Below, in pieces: positions 9,701 through 21,548 of a stretch of 64,000 nucleotides of DNA. Position 1 is the stretch's first letter. Each line of letters opens with the position of its first letter. Source of the stretch: Peronospora farinosa (Eukaryota; Oomycota; Peronosporomycetes; Peronosporales; Peronosporaceae); assembly GCA_947646735.1 (NCBI GenBank), contig CANTFK010000631.1, positions 1-64,000 of the forward strand. The letters are read 5' to 3'. The notes beneath the pieces are model-generated. The model had not been told where the DNA came from and ran no database searches. It was given only the letters and a program-made list of their open reading frames with translations. A program made the position numbers and the translations under genes.

Positions 9701-12213
9701 TTGATCCTTAGTCACTTGTCTCCAAAGTGTTACGTTCGCCTCGTACTTCCCCTGTAGATCGTACAGATTGGTCAGGCCAACTCCTGCGAGCTCGTTAATG
9801 GGAGATAGCGAAAGTGCTTTCAAGAAACACTTTTCGGCTCGCAAAATGTCGCTTGCAACTTCTTGGTACCATTTCCCCAGCCAGGAGAAGATCTCCGCAT
9901 CGGACGGCGTCAACTTGGCGGCACGCAGTAGATGACCAAAACATCCTGTTTTGGCTGTTTGGTAAAAGCCACCCAAATGCCAATAAACAATTGCCAGTCG
10001 CTTGAGTGTTCGCCCCCTGCCGAAAACATCACTGGGCTTAATCTTGCTTACATTTGCCTCTAACAGCGCTTGTGCCTGCTGGAAATAACCAAGTTGAAAT
10101 TGAAGCCACCCGCGCAAGCACAACACGGTAGCTCTCATACTTTCATCCTCCACTTCAGTTAAAGAAACGGAATCGATGACGTCGAAGGCCTCCTTCTGGC
10201 GCGACTTTCCTGCCAACAACTCTGCGGCTGCAATGGCCGCTCTCACCGCGAAATGAAGATCAGTGCTCTTCATGACACCATGATAGTACTCCAAGGCCTT
10301 GTCCGATTCGCACGAGTATTCACGTGCAGCTGCGGTCATGAACATCACATTAACTTCAGAGTATCTATATCAAGTACGTACGTGACACATTATGCACCAC
10401 AATACGATAGATGGTCAAAAACGCACGTCACGACGTACATGTCATGAAGCGGACCTTTTGTTCCAAGTGATTTCGTCTTGTCATTTACCACCTTTCTGGC
10501 CAGTGCAAGACGATTCAGACAACCTTCCACATCGCGAGCTGCAAGTGCGATGGACGCCAATTCGATTTGCGCGCGAATGCATAGAGCACATTCTTGAAAG
10601 GATGACGAAGAATATCCTGCGAGTGCTTCGACAAGACTCTCTCGAGCCTGGTATAGCAAAATACATCCAAACGGTCATTACCTAGCATCCCTACACACAT
10701 CAAGCGTAAGACGAAATACCAACTTGCCTCACTACTGTTTCCCTCGCACAAATATTCGACCGCCTTGAACACAAGAGCCATTGGACTTTTGGGATAGTTT
10801 GCGAACAATCCAGTCGCGATTTCTTTTGCTTTCTCTAATTTGATAGCTGTTCAAGCACAAATATGAATGTTTGTGTGAGTAGCGTCATTTGTCATTTAAT
10901 GGCAGATAACAATTCGTATAAAAACTTACGGCTATCTTGGTCTTCGGATCGAAGAAGTAAATATTCTGCTGGGATCTTAGATTCAGGAAACAATTCGATA
11001 CTCGACATTGCCAACGCGTCCACCGTCTTTATACTTGTTGACTTGTTATTTGAAGCCTTCAAGATATCCAGATGAAATCGCATGAAGAATGTAATCGCGA
11101 CGTCCACTCGCGGTCGTAATGCGTCAACCTCTTCATTTTGGACTGCCCAGTCTGAACGAGATACAACAGCGAAAAAGTGGCTAGAAATCTCTTCCATTGA
11201 GTAGCTGCCACAGCAATCTGATAGACTGAAACCAGGATGCTACAACCACACAAACGCAATGATCTCTCAGTCTAATGACCTATTTTGGTACTTATTAGCA
11301 AAGCTGACAAAAGTTGAAAATTGTACCTGCAATATATCCACTAGTTGCAGCCAAATATTCAACGATGACGGAAGTTCCTCGTTCGGAGTCTTGTCCAGCG
11401 AAACTTGTCGTAAAGCTCCAGCCTGCTTCCCCACAAGTGTGTACCACGAGTCAAAGGCCTGCACACAAACGACACGAAAGAGTACTTCACTAAGAAAACC
11501 ACATTTTATAGGTCTGAACGAAGCAGTAAAGAGTATGATATTATACCTTCGGCAGCATTTTGAGCTCCAGAGCAATGGCCGCCACCTCTGCAACCCATTT
11601 TTGACATCTTTTCAGCTTCTTGCCTCTGCAAACACCAGCCAATGGCACAATCCTCAGCAAAAAAACTCATTTATGGTACAACTCATTTCTCAGTCTGCAA
11701 ACCTCAAATTAATTTCCACGAGTTTCTCCAGTGGCTCCAACTTTCTCTTTATATTGTTTATAGCCTCAAAAAGGTCCACAAGATGCTGCAAACACCACCC
11801 AATCCCATTAAAGACTATCAATTAATAGCCCAATAAGTATAGAAAAGAAGAATGTCCTCTTTACCTTCCACGGCGCCGGCATCTCTGGTTTAAGGTCTGC
11901 AGCTCGGCGATACGCTTCCTCACACTCTTCCCACTATAGCACAATTATATGCAATAATAATATATAATACACAATAATATTATTTGTAGTTCAAAATTAA
12001 TAATTAAAGACGACAAAATGGGTACTATTACTCAAGAGAGGTACGGACCTGTTGTAGATGGAAGCAGGACAGCCCCACGCACATGAAAGCATTAAAGTTG
12101 GTAGGATCAAATTGAGTGACACGACGAGCAGATTCTTTCGCCTCGTGGTAACGCTCGGCCTTTAGAAATGCCGCTGCATCCACCAGCATTTGCCGTAGCA
12201 TACTAGCCGACAT
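6791..12213 (-). CDS. SKI3: SKI3/TTC37-like TPR scaffold of the Ski complex (9 exons)
   Basis: TPR protein matching SKI3/TTC37, the scaffold linking the Ski2 helicase and Ski8 that feeds mRNA to the cytoplasmic exosome. Exons read on the minus strand: 12213-12049, 11933-11865, 11785-11703, 11625-11547, 11458-11327, 11239-10930, 10846-10728, 10647-10455 and 10329-6791. All phases join and give about 1562 residues, close to human TTC37 (about 1560). The N-terminus (AAAFLKAERYHEAKESARRV, then FNAFMCVGLSCFHLQQ) is a TPR, followed by WEECEEAYRRAADLKPEMPA. Repeats continue through the large last exon (e.g. SDAEIFSWLGKWYQEVA and GDAWYALGITQHRLGLYSKA). Intron 7 appears to use a GC-AG donor (AG|GCAAGT). 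The last acceptor has an alternative a few codons upstream. The gene is divergent from the protease gene, 109 bp away. Confidence 0.82.
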
Positions 12214-12322
12214 CGTCTTTAGAATTTAGAAATAGGAATGAATGTATCCAAGTCATTTCTAATGAAAAGTATCATTACCCAATTATAAAAAACATTATTT
12301 TCCAATTAAAACCCAATCAAAC
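12214..12322. promoter_or_regulatory. Very short divergent promoter
   Basis: Only 109 bp separate the start codons of the SKI3-like gene (-) and the mitochondrial protease gene (+), so both promoters and both 5' UTRs must fit here or extend into the genes. The segment is AT-rich (AATTATAAAAAACATTATTT). No recognised motif was found. Confidence 0.5.
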
Positions 12323-15300
12323 ATGTGGAAGCGGGCGGCCGCGACGTCGGCACGGCGCTCGCTCGTGACTCCACTACATGCGCATCCCAGTGCAAATGCT
12401 CTGCCTCTTGTTCATCGTCCACAGACGCGTGTTGTGCAGTCGTTTATGCGACCTTTTTCCACGTCGTTCTCCTCGACGTCAAGTACGTGGCACTCAGGAG
12501 GTTCAAAGTAACGGAAATGGGTCTTTTTAATATGGGTTGTTTTTTTGGGTCTTTTATAGCGACGCAAAATGCGCAAAAAGCGGCAGCGGCTCTAGTGGCT
12601 GCAAGCGTCGTGTTTATGTACGTGACGACGGAGCGTCAGAGTGGACAAGAAAAGCAGCAGCGTGAGCTCGAGATTGAAAAGGAACGAAAACTCAGCAGTC
12701 GACTCGCAGCGGAACTCGTAGCGGCTGAAGTTAATCAGAACAAATCAGATTGGAAAGCCACGCTCGAACGTGTCGTGCCGGCCATTGTGTCGCTTAAACT
12801 TAATTCACCCAAGGTGGGTGGGTGTTTTGTTGGGTGTGATAACGTTTATTAGTGCTAATTGGGTGTTTTTGATCTGGGTTTTATAGTTTTTTGACACAGA
12901 ATCACCAGGCAATGGATCTGCAACGGGATTTGTAGTGGATGCAGAGAAGGGGATTATTTTAACGAATCGTCACGTTGTGGGGCCAGGACCTATTGTACGA
13001 TGGATGGAGAATTTGGTTCTTTTGTTTTTGCGGTAGGTTTTATTGACGATATGTTGTCGGGGTTTTAAAGGATGCAGAGGCTGTTTTTCAGAATAATGAG
13101 GAAGTGCGAGTGATTCCTATTTACCGCGACCCGGTTCATGATTTTGGTTTCTTCCAATTCAATCCAGCGGTGAGTATTGCCATGGCTTGTATAATTATGT
13201 AATTAGAGAGTTATCAGATTCTTTGGTTTGTTTCGTGAGCAGGATGTGAAGCATATGTCAGTGCCGTCATTGCATCTGAAGCCAGAGAAAGCCACCGTTG
13301 GAACAGATATTCGAGTGGTTGGCAACGACGCCGCGGAAAAGCTTGCGATTGCAAGTGGCACACTGGCTCGTCTTGATCGCGACGCGCCAAACTACGGGTA
13401 TAACAGCTACAACGACTTCAATACATTTTACTACCAAGCTTCGTCAGGAACGACCGGAGGCTCTTCAGGTTCGCCGGTGCTCAATCACGATGGTGATGCG
13501 ATTGCTCTTAATGCCGGTGGCAAGATTGGCACAGCAGCGTCTTTTTATCTGCCCTTGGATCGAGTTAAACGAGCGCTCGATTTAGTTCGAGAAGGTAAGG
13601 ACGTACCTCGCGGCACTATCCAGACTGTTTTCAACTACAAACCCTTCGATGAGGTGCGCCGACTTGGCGTTGATCCTGCCACGGAAGCACTTGTCCGTTC
13701 TTCGTTTCCACTGGAAACGGGGATGCTGACAGTAGCAGAAACGATTCCGGTGGGTCCATCGAGCAATAAATTGCAACCAGGCGACGTGTTGGTACGAGTG
13801 AATGGCGAGTTGATCACTCGGTTTGTACCGCTGGAGGCAATTCTCGACGATAATGTAGGGAAAGAGGTAGGTGTATGTAATTCTCGGCGAGATTGCTTGA
13901 ATTTTGTTTGACTTATGATGATACCTCTGCGCTGTCACAGGTTGAGCTTCAAGTAGAGCGTTCTGGAGAGCTGGTAACTTGCCAGGTGCAGGTGCAAGAT
14001 TTGCACTCGGTTACTCCATCACGATTCATTGAGATCGGTGGGGCAGTTATTAACCCTCTTTCATACCAGCAAGCACGGAACCATGCGATGAGTCCTGGAG
14101 CGCCGTACGTAGCGGACCCAGGTTATTTCCTCCAACGTTCGCGCATTGGTCGTGGTGCGATTATTCACTCAGTGAATGGTATTAAGACGCCTGATCTTGA
14201 GACGCTGAAGAACTACCTCAAGCAATGCAAGGACCGTGATCGCATTGTGGTCAAATTCTCGAAGCTGACGGATAAATCAGAGAAGGTTGAGGTTGTGCAT
14301 GTGGACCGCAGATGGTTTCCGTTCTGCGAGTACGTGCGCGATGACAAGCTTGGAACGTGGCATTGTGAACATTTTTCACCACCTAGTGATTGCAGAAGCG
14401 CTGGCGCTGATGATAATGACAAGGGATCAGCCCACAATGAGCCAATTGGCTCAACAACAACCTTGCCTGGTAAAAACCCTGTGGAAAACAAGCTTGCACG
14501 GTCTTTGGTAACAGTGGATTTCGACAGACCATTCAGCGTGAATAGTTTATCAACGTCGAATTACCGTGGTACAGGGCTCGTGATCGATGCGAAGAAGGGG
14601 CTCGTTGTTGTAGACCGCAACACTGTGACTGACTCAATGGGCGATGCCATGGTGACTTTTGCCAGCACCATTATGGTCCCAGCTCACGTGGTATTCGTCC
14701 ACCCGGTGCATAATTTCGCGATTGTTCAGTACGATCCGAAGCTCATTGGATCGACACCTATTGAAAGCTGCCAAGTGGCATCCAAACCGCTTGTGCCATC
14801 CGATCCGGTGTGGCTCGTAGGTCTCATGAGCAGTGTGGGGCGAAGCGGCCACTCTGACCTTGTGTCACGTGAGACGATCGTTTCTGGTGTTAAGTGGATT
14901 GGATTGCCAATACCCAATCCGCCGCGTTACCAGGAGCATAACCTAGAAATGGTATCTCTGCAGGACGTCGTTGGCACTGAAGGTGGCGTTATTTGCACCG
15001 ACACGGGCGAGGTGAGTGCTTTTTGGGCTTCCTTCTCTTTTCAGCAGCAGCGCCGTAACTCAAAGGTGGAAAGCCAATTCAACCGCGGTATCCCGATGGA
15101 TCTTATTATGGAAAGTGCAGCGCCGCTTATGTGTGGAGTGACACCCGAGATCTACGATCTGGGCGTCGATTTTGAGCATTTGAGTTTGGCTAAAGCTCGG
15201 GAACTTGGACTCGGACAAGCGCTAGCCGAGCTTTTGGAGAAGGATGCACCAGATCGCCGCACCATCTTGAACGTTGCACGGCGGTGGGGCGGTACAGAGG

Positions 15301-15836
15301 CACAGGATGTGCTTAAGAATGGAGATATCTTGGTTGCTGTAGATGGCAAAATTGCAACAAGTTTTCGTGAGGTAGAACGTTGCACACAAAAGCCGGAGGT
15401 CCAGCTCACGATCGTGCGCGATGGTCGCGAGATGCATCTGGACGTGAAGACTCTTTTTATGGAGCGTACGGAGATTAACCGCATCGTGTTCTGGCAGGGA
15501 TTGTTATTACAGGCGCCACCATTATCCGTCTCGGCACAGCGAAGCATCTCGTTGGACGATGGCATTTACGTGTCTTGTCGGTATTCAGGCTCCCCAGCTG
15601 CTCGTTACGGTCCACCACCCACAAGTCGCATCAAGGAAATTGATGGGATCGAGATCAGAAGTATCGACGATTTCCTAAGCGTTGTTACTGCGAAATCTAC
15701 GAACGACTCGGTGCGCATCAAGTATACCGACTTGAGTGGTAAGGATCGCCTCAGTACGCTGAAGCTAGAGCCTAAATACTGGCCTACTAGTGAGTTGGTG
15801 AACGAGGATGGCGAATGGCGTCGGCACCACCACTAG
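12323..15836 (+). CDS. Mitochondrial Nma111/Deg7-like double serine protease (6 exons)
   Basis: HtrA-family protein. Exons 12323-12482, 12560-12813, 12887-12994, 13071-13169, 13243-13866 and 13941-15836 keep phase and give about 1046 residues, near yeast Nma111 (about 1000) and plant Deg7 (about 1100). Exon 1 starts [18 protein letters not shown] and is rich in Arg, Ser and Ala without acids, like a mitochondrial presequence. A hydrophobic segment ([14 protein letters not shown]) follows. The first protease domain has His (LTNRHVV), Asp (PVHDFGFF) and Ser ([10 protein letters not shown]). PDZ-like segments follow. A second trypsin-like domain from about 14500 is degenerate: VVDRNTV replaces the His motif, PVHNFAIV the Asp motif, and VGTEGGV the GNSGG-like motif. 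More PDZ-like sequence follows. Role inferred: protein quality control in mitochondria. Confidence 0.85.
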
Positions 15837-16136
15837 AAATAGTTTCTCTGGTCATACAATACGCATGAAAAGCTTGTCACTAAATTGTCCAAGCAAATCA
15901 AATGTAGTGAAAAAAAATTGCATTGTTTGTCTTTTCTACAGCGTTCCTTTCGTGTAAAATATAATTTATTCTTAATATCTTTCATGGTTATAAAACAACA
16001 AAGGAGGCGTTATTTATCACTTTAAATAAAAACATACTGACCAATCAGGTATTACTAAGTTTGGGGGGGGGATGGCTAGCAATTAGTTGATTCGCCAATC
16101 TGATTCGATAATCCCCGCTTCAGTGACGAAGAATTA
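15837..16136. other. Intergenic, G-run
   Basis: 300 bp between the protease gene and the STPR-like gene. AT-rich, with AATAAA-like 3'-end signals near 15960 and 16025 and a nine-G run at 16063-16071. No gene seen. Confidence 0.5.
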
Positions 16137-17297
16137 ATGAGTACACCACCCAACATCCATCAGCAGTATGCTACGCCTCCACGTGAGACGCCGGCGGAGC
16201 GTCGTCGCCGTCTGACCAATCGTCGCTCCGCCAAGTATCGTCATTTTCGATCGCTAGCTAATTCTCAGAATGTATCAGATCCAGTAGTCGAGCTCCAGCG
16301 GCAACAAAATAGTCGTAGACAGCGCGAGCGTCGATCGTTGCTGAATGACGAGGCACGCGACCGCTTACGGGCGCAAAACCGCCACCGTCAGCAGCTCAGG
16401 AGACAAAATTTGAGTGATAAAGAAAAGGCAGAGATTCGAGAGAAGCAGCGCACGCGACAGAGACAGCGTCGACAGATGCTGGACGATGACGCGCGCGACG
16501 AGCTCCGGGAACGCGATCGACTACGAATCACACGAAGACGACGACAGTTGAAGGCTTTGAAACGGCAGCAACAGGTTGAAAAACAGGTGACAATGCTGCC
16601 GGTTCAATTGGTACACCCAGCACTGACGGAGAGAGAGAGGCTGCCGCACTTGAGACTGGCACCAGAGCTACCGACATTACGGCAGCATCAGGAACAACAG
16701 AGACAGATGGAAATTCAGAGCAGGTTGCCATTTGGCGGAGGTTTGCAGATCACGCTGCCACCTCCACCGCCGGCAATCGAAAGAGTCAGGACGTTCCAGC
16801 ACGAACGGATTCCGTCTCTGCCTCATTTACAGCAAGTAACGAGACCAACGACTTCGTCCTTACTGCATACCACACCGACGCCGCCTCTCTTTTCGATGCC
16901 TGGACCAACTAGTGGAGGAGCAGCAAGTATGACATCGGTTAGTGCAGTGGTTGTTGCGGCAACAAGGCCACCGCACCCGACGCCGATCATAGCGTCAACT
17001 AGCTTGCCACTGCCGAACAAACCGCTAACTGCGCTGCCAATAGTTCCGCAGCAGCAACAACAATCTCGGACACCGATTGTGCTCCCACCAGCACACCGCT
17101 CGCTTCCTCCATTACCTGACTTTCTCAATAGCCGCGAAGCGTTCAATCCCACCACTGCCGCCGCCTCTGTTACTGCTCCTTCGACGCGCAGTTCACGGCC
17201 TTCAAGTAGTGCTACTAGAGCTCTGTTCCCGTCTATTACCGACCTTCCTGCTGCGCACACCGATGCGCCAGACGTCGACTCTTTTTTTCAACGATGA
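16137..17297 (+). CDS. Arg-rich STPR-like repeat protein
   Basis: 386-residue protein. Residues about 18-150 hold four or five degenerate repeats of about 23 residues rich in Arg and Gln (RRRRLTNRRSAKYRHFRSL; RQRERRSLLNDEARDRLRA; RQQLRRQNLSDKEKAEIRE; RQRRQMLDDDARDELRERD). The pattern of an L(S/N/D)DxxR/K core flanked by Arg clusters resembles the STPR repeats of silkworm FMBP-1, which bind DNA. The rest is Pro/Ser/Thr/Gln-rich and probably disordered. A nuclear DNA-binding protein is the best guess; the similarity is to a pattern, not a checked alignment. A long antisense frame at 16823-17260 is a shadow of the biased composition. Confidence 0.65.
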   Translation: MSTPPNIHQQYATPPRETPAERRRRLTNRRSAKYRHFRSLANSQNVSDPVVELQRQQNSRRQRERRSLLNDEARDRLRAQNRHRQQLRRQNLSDKEKAEIREKQRTRQRQRRQMLDDDARDELRERDRLRITRRRRQLKALKRQQQVEKQVTMLPVQLVHPALTERERLPHLRLAPELPTLRQHQEQQRQMEIQSRLPFGGGLQITLPPPPPAIERVRTFQHERIPSLPHLQQVTRPTTSSLLHTTPTPPLFSMPGPTSGGAASMTSVSAVVVAATRPPHPTPIIASTSLPLPNKPLTALPIVPQQQQQSRTPIVLPPAHRSLPPLPDFLNSREAFNPTTAAASVTAPSTRSSRPSSSATRALFPSITDLPAAHTDAPDVDSFFQR

Positions 17298-18417
17298 AAG
17301 AGTCATGGACAGACTGTTAAAGAAGACGTGACGACCAAAACAAGAAGATGTCACCGTAATGCTGCTGTAAAAATATGGATGAAGTCTATTTGTTCTCTGC
17401 GTTCTGGTCGGAAAAATGCAGCGATCTACCGCAATGACTGCGAGTTTGTACAGGCTGCCGCCTTGCAAACGCGCATCGATGGACATGTAATATACCATAG
17501 CGCTCGAAAAGCTCATGCGTATAGGCGTCGCGGTTGCCAAGAGAACATCGCAAGCTGTGGTTTTGATAGATCAGCTCCTTTTGGCTGCTCCAATGTGAGG
17601 CTGACGAGTGAGATGAAGACACTGATGCTGGGGATGACGCCGTCTCGACGATAAGAATATAGGGTACCAGCGATTCCTTGACGAAGAGCGCCAGTGTTGA
17701 TTAGCATCTTGAAGACCTGCGCGAGCATAGGTGCAATTCGTTGAAGCTGCACCAGGCTACATCGATTCCCTGCTGAACCAAAGGAAAAACCTGACGCAGC
17801 TGATGAGTTCAATCACGCACTGGGTTTGGTATCAAGTGGCAGCTCGTGGCTTTCCACGCTATAACGGGGCTACGCAACGGCTTAAAGACCGACTGATGTA
17901 AGAATTGAAGAGACATCTGCCCTCAAAGGAGCAATTTGCAGTCGCGTTTGGCGAGCGACAAGATGGTACTTGTGCCTAATAGAGTGGGCGCATTGCTGTC
18001 CCACCTGCTGATCGGCATACTTGCCCATATGACGCTAATTGAAATAGTGGTGATGCCACCTTCATGCATTATCGCCGGAGCGAAGACTATTTTCCCACGT
18101 TTTGTTGTTTGGTCTGCGTTATTTTGAATGCCTTCAGTCGCCCGCGCCCTATCACTTCGCTCTTGTGCAACTCGATCATGTTGATAGCCTGCGTTGAACG
18201 TCTCGGGTCCAAGTAGCACGCACTGCATAGCAGCATAACACTCTATAGCATTCCTTCTCCTCGAATAGTACTATCGATTACATATCAACACGATGCTCTT
18301 GCGCTTTTATCGTTTCGCGAGCTCTTTGGTATCAAAGAGAGATAACGTCCATGTCAGCCGACCCGATGGAATTGACTTGAACAAAGTATACTTTTTACGT
18401 GTTTGCCAACTGAGACC
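17298..18417. other. 1.1 kb without a recognised gene
   Basis: Several short frames on both strands, none with recognisable motifs. A short frame starting at 18293 (MLLRFYRFASSLVSKR) looks like a mitochondrial leader but can be joined to the pseudouridine synthase only through an implausibly short 29-nt intron. Could be a decayed gene or untranslated sequence. Confidence 0.4.
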
Positions 18418-19739
18418 ATGGCCAACGCTCCATTGTCAGACCATGCGGATGTGGCCACAGCGATGTCCACAAGTTGGCGTTATTGTCTGCACATTGCATA
18501 CTACGGAACTGACTTCATAGGTTGGCAACGACAGCATCAGGAAGTAAAAAGTAGTTCGGGTCGCGATAGTATTCAGGAAGTGGTGGAAGCCGCAATAACG
18601 GAGACTTTGGGAGCTGCACAGCGGGTTAATGTCACTGCAGTCAGTCGCACGGACGCAGGCACCCACGCACTTTATGTAGGGTCTTATCGAGAGTGAAAGA
18701 GACATTGTCGGGGTCTCAAGACGGGGTTTAAACTAAAGGGTGATATGTGAACTTTGCATTCGTAGCAATTTGGATTCATCCGCCTCCACTCAGAGCTGCA
18801 GATGTCGTTGGAAGAGCTGAAAGATCGAGTCAATGCCAAGTGAGTATAGAGCTACGTTGCTAATGAGAAGTTCACTGATGACTATTTTTCATGAACAGAT
18901 TGGGAGATGGTCGTGTGGTGGTGCATGGCGTGACGATTCCGACGACGGGTCCTTCGCGGATTCGATCCCGCTACAAGAAGTACATTTACTATTTGCAGCA
19001 AGGCTACCGACCAGATCTGGAGCTAGGCAAATACTCTTGGTTTCTTAGAAGGAGATTGGACATTCAGCGGATTCGTGACGCGCTCAAGTGAGTTCTAGCA
19101 CGAGGTTTCGTGTTGAGAATGAAGACTAACTAGTTGTAACTCAGGTTTTTGGAGGGCACGCACGACTTCCGGCCATTCTCGCAGGGACTACAGAAGCACG
19201 AGTTTGCGGATATGACAACACTGCGTACTATCATTTCGACCAAGGTAGTTGTTCGACGGTGAGTAAACGTTTTCACTTTGTGTTGGTTGGCACAGGAAAA
19301 AGTTGCTGATATTCGTGGCGGTAGGAATGTGATCTTTTCTCTCGATCCAAGTGTGTGTGGTAGTGGTAAAATTGTCGACCCTGCAGACATGTACCAAGAC
19401 GCATCAAGCAAAATTCTTATGGAAACGCTTCGGCCAGATGATAGAGAGGCTGCCGCAGCAGGTGAGCACAAGAAGCAGAATGTTGAGCAAGCAAAAGGTA
19501 CGCCTGTGCATTTCGTCTGCATCGAGCTTGTTGCCAACGGCTTTTTGCGGCACATGGTACGGCGCATCATTGGAACGTTGCGGCCAATAGGCGAGGGCAC
19601 TCAACCACCTTCCCGAATGCAGCGTGTGCTAGCAAATGAAGTCTTGCCCGGCCCGTCTGCGCCAGCAAAAGCTCTCTGGTTGTATCGTACTTGGCTGACG
19701 CAAGAGCAATATGATGCAGATTGTGCTGCGGAAGAATAG
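18418..19739 (+). CDS. TruA-family tRNA pseudouridine synthase (5 exons)
   Basis: Exons 18418-18675, 18766-18839, 18899-19087, 19145-19258 and 19325-19739 join in phase and give about 349 residues. TruA enzymes convert uridines of the tRNA anticodon arm (38-40) to pseudouridine. Motifs: N-terminal HIAYYGTDFIGWQRQ, the catalytic block SRTDAGTHALY containing the active-site Asp, RYKKYIYYLQQG, EGTHDFRPFS, and ANGFLRHMVRRIIGTLRPIG near the C-terminus. It is built like bacterial TruA rather than the longer PUS1/PUS3 proteins, so a mitochondrial version is possible but no confident leader is seen. The start chosen is the first ATG in frame; an upstream TTG is ignored. Confidence 0.85.
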
Positions 19740-19794
19740 ACTGGTATCACATTACACGCAGTCGAGAATTTCTGACAGTGCTATCGCATCAACT

Positions 19795-21425
19795 CTATAG
19801 CTCTTCGTGAACATCATTAGCTTTAGCAGCTTCTTCTCGTGTACCAACGTGCTCCAATATACGCGTAATGTGCCCGAGAACAACCTTTCCAATTTTCTCC
19901 GGTGAGTACTTGTCCACCATGTCTTTACGAGCTTGTTTGCCCTTGGCAACTGCTTCCTGCAATTATCATTGTGACCATTCAGTGCGGTACGTAGCATGCA
20001 CATTCACAATTGATCTTACCTTAGGATGCTCTTTCACCCAAAGCAACAGTTCCTTTAGATGCTTCACAGATGGGTCAGCCCACATGTGACCTTGAAATGC
20101 GCCCTCCGTTATCTAAATGGACGACAAAATGCGTGAGAAATGAATTTAGTCGTAGCCAGTAACAGATCATAACCAGCGCTCCTTACCTCGACGAGTCTAT
20201 CAATATCTAGCGGGTATGAGTTCTCCTTCGTCATGTACTCCGTGGTACCACTCCAAAACGTAGCAATCACAGGGCGCTCCATCGCCATAGCCTCAACATG
20301 GGGTCGGCCCCATCCTTCACCACGCGACGGAAGAACAAACGCTTTGGCAGCCTTGTACAACGATGGCATCAATTTCTGCGGAATATGCGGTGGCAATACA
20401 TGGACGTTAGGCAGCTCTTTTAGTGGCTTGCTGACCGCTTCCATCGCAAACTTTTCGATAATATGCATAAAGTCTTCAGTCGACGACGATGTCGAGTGGT
20501 ATCCATTTGTAAGCAGCACCAAAACGACATCATCTTGAGCTGAGAACACCTGGAAGTACGCCGTCAGCAGTACTTTCCACGCCTTCCTCTCCTCCCACTT
20601 GAAAATCGACAAGTATACTGTCGTTTCATCCGTCATGTCAAACGCTGTCTCACTCACGAGATCATAGACTTTCTCAACCTTTTTCGGGTCGAAGAAGTCA
20701 ACATCCACAACTTCCGGTACGATCTTGATAGCTTCTGGTCTTACTCCTCCATCAACAAATATCTTTTCTTGAAACTTGGTCGGGACCCAGATCTCGTCCA
20801 TCTTATTCATCCTGTCCGGCCATCCTTTCGGTACTCGATCCGTCTCGAACATGGTCCGTCCGACCTTATAGAGGGCACCTTTGGGTGGACAATGAGATGT
20901 CATGTAGTGTGCTGGCTCCCACGCCCCTGGCTCCGAGTGGCAAATTGCCAACGAAACTTTCTTCTGCTTGAAACGCCAAAAGAAATCTTTCTCTTCGATC
21001 CAATGCTGTTCCAGCTTTGTCTTCATGTCCATCGGCAGGTCTTGGATAAATAACGGGTTCATGGAGTCCCCGTGCTGGGTAATTAGAAGCTCAAAAGAAT
21101 GTTCAAATGGCACGGACGTTTCTGTATCTTGTCTAGCTTCATATTTCTCCTGATTTCCAGTATTCCTTGAGCTCGAAACGCGAGTTAAAGCCGAAAGTCT
21201 CAGCGCAGCATCTACTGCTACGACGTACGAATGTGCTTCACTGCAATAGCCACCACCACTCAAGAAAGGAGCATACCATACTACAGTAGGAGGTCTAGTC
21301 TCATTATTAATGGACGAATGTGGTCTAAAAGCCTCAATGGACGTCGCTAGTAGCAGACACAGCAAGATGAGGCATATCATCAGTACGAATGATACAATTC
21401 TGACGATATAATGTAAATTTTGCAA
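19795..21425 (-). CDS. GT4-type glycosyltransferase, type II membrane protein (3 exons)
   Basis: Exons 21425-20187, 20112-20020 and 19956-19795 keep phase and give about 497 residues. An N-terminal segment (IVRIVSFVLMICLILLCLLL) is a signal anchor, so the enzyme probably faces the Golgi or ER lumen. The body matches family-4 glycosyltransferases: YAPFLSGGGYCSEAHSYV near the start, DEIWVPTKFQEKIFVDGGV at the inter-domain region, STEDFM, and the donor-site block KAFVLPSRGEGWGRPHVEAM followed by ERPVIA and SGTTEYM. The substrate is unknown. Exon 2 restores the C-terminus (WADPSVKHLKELLLWV) that genomic readthrough into the intron would lose. It converges with the pseudouridine synthase gene, about 55 bp away. 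Confidence 0.82.
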
Positions 21426-21548
21426 TGGAAAAAGGAAGTGTAAAGTTATGTTAGCGTGAAAGACGCTATATAAGGCCTTTTCGTCTCGTTATAAAAGACT
21501 GCTCTATTACAAACTGCATGTAAATGATTGTGTCTTTGTCTATATAAG

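Noticed and set aside
16063..16071. G and C homopolymers (also 24829-24838 and 31162-31170) as G-quadruplex or regulatory signals
   Set aside because: Single uninterrupted runs without spaced G-tracts; likely slippage products.
16823..17260. 145-residue minus-strand Gly/Val-rich frame
   Set aside because: Antisense of the Pro/Ser/Thr-rich tail of the STPR-like gene; composition only.
18293..18414. Mitochondrial-like leader (MLLRFYRFASSLVSKR) as first exon of the TruA gene
   Set aside because: Joining it in phase needs a 29-nt intron, shorter than any credible spliceosomal intron here; the ATG at 18418 gives a normal TruA start.
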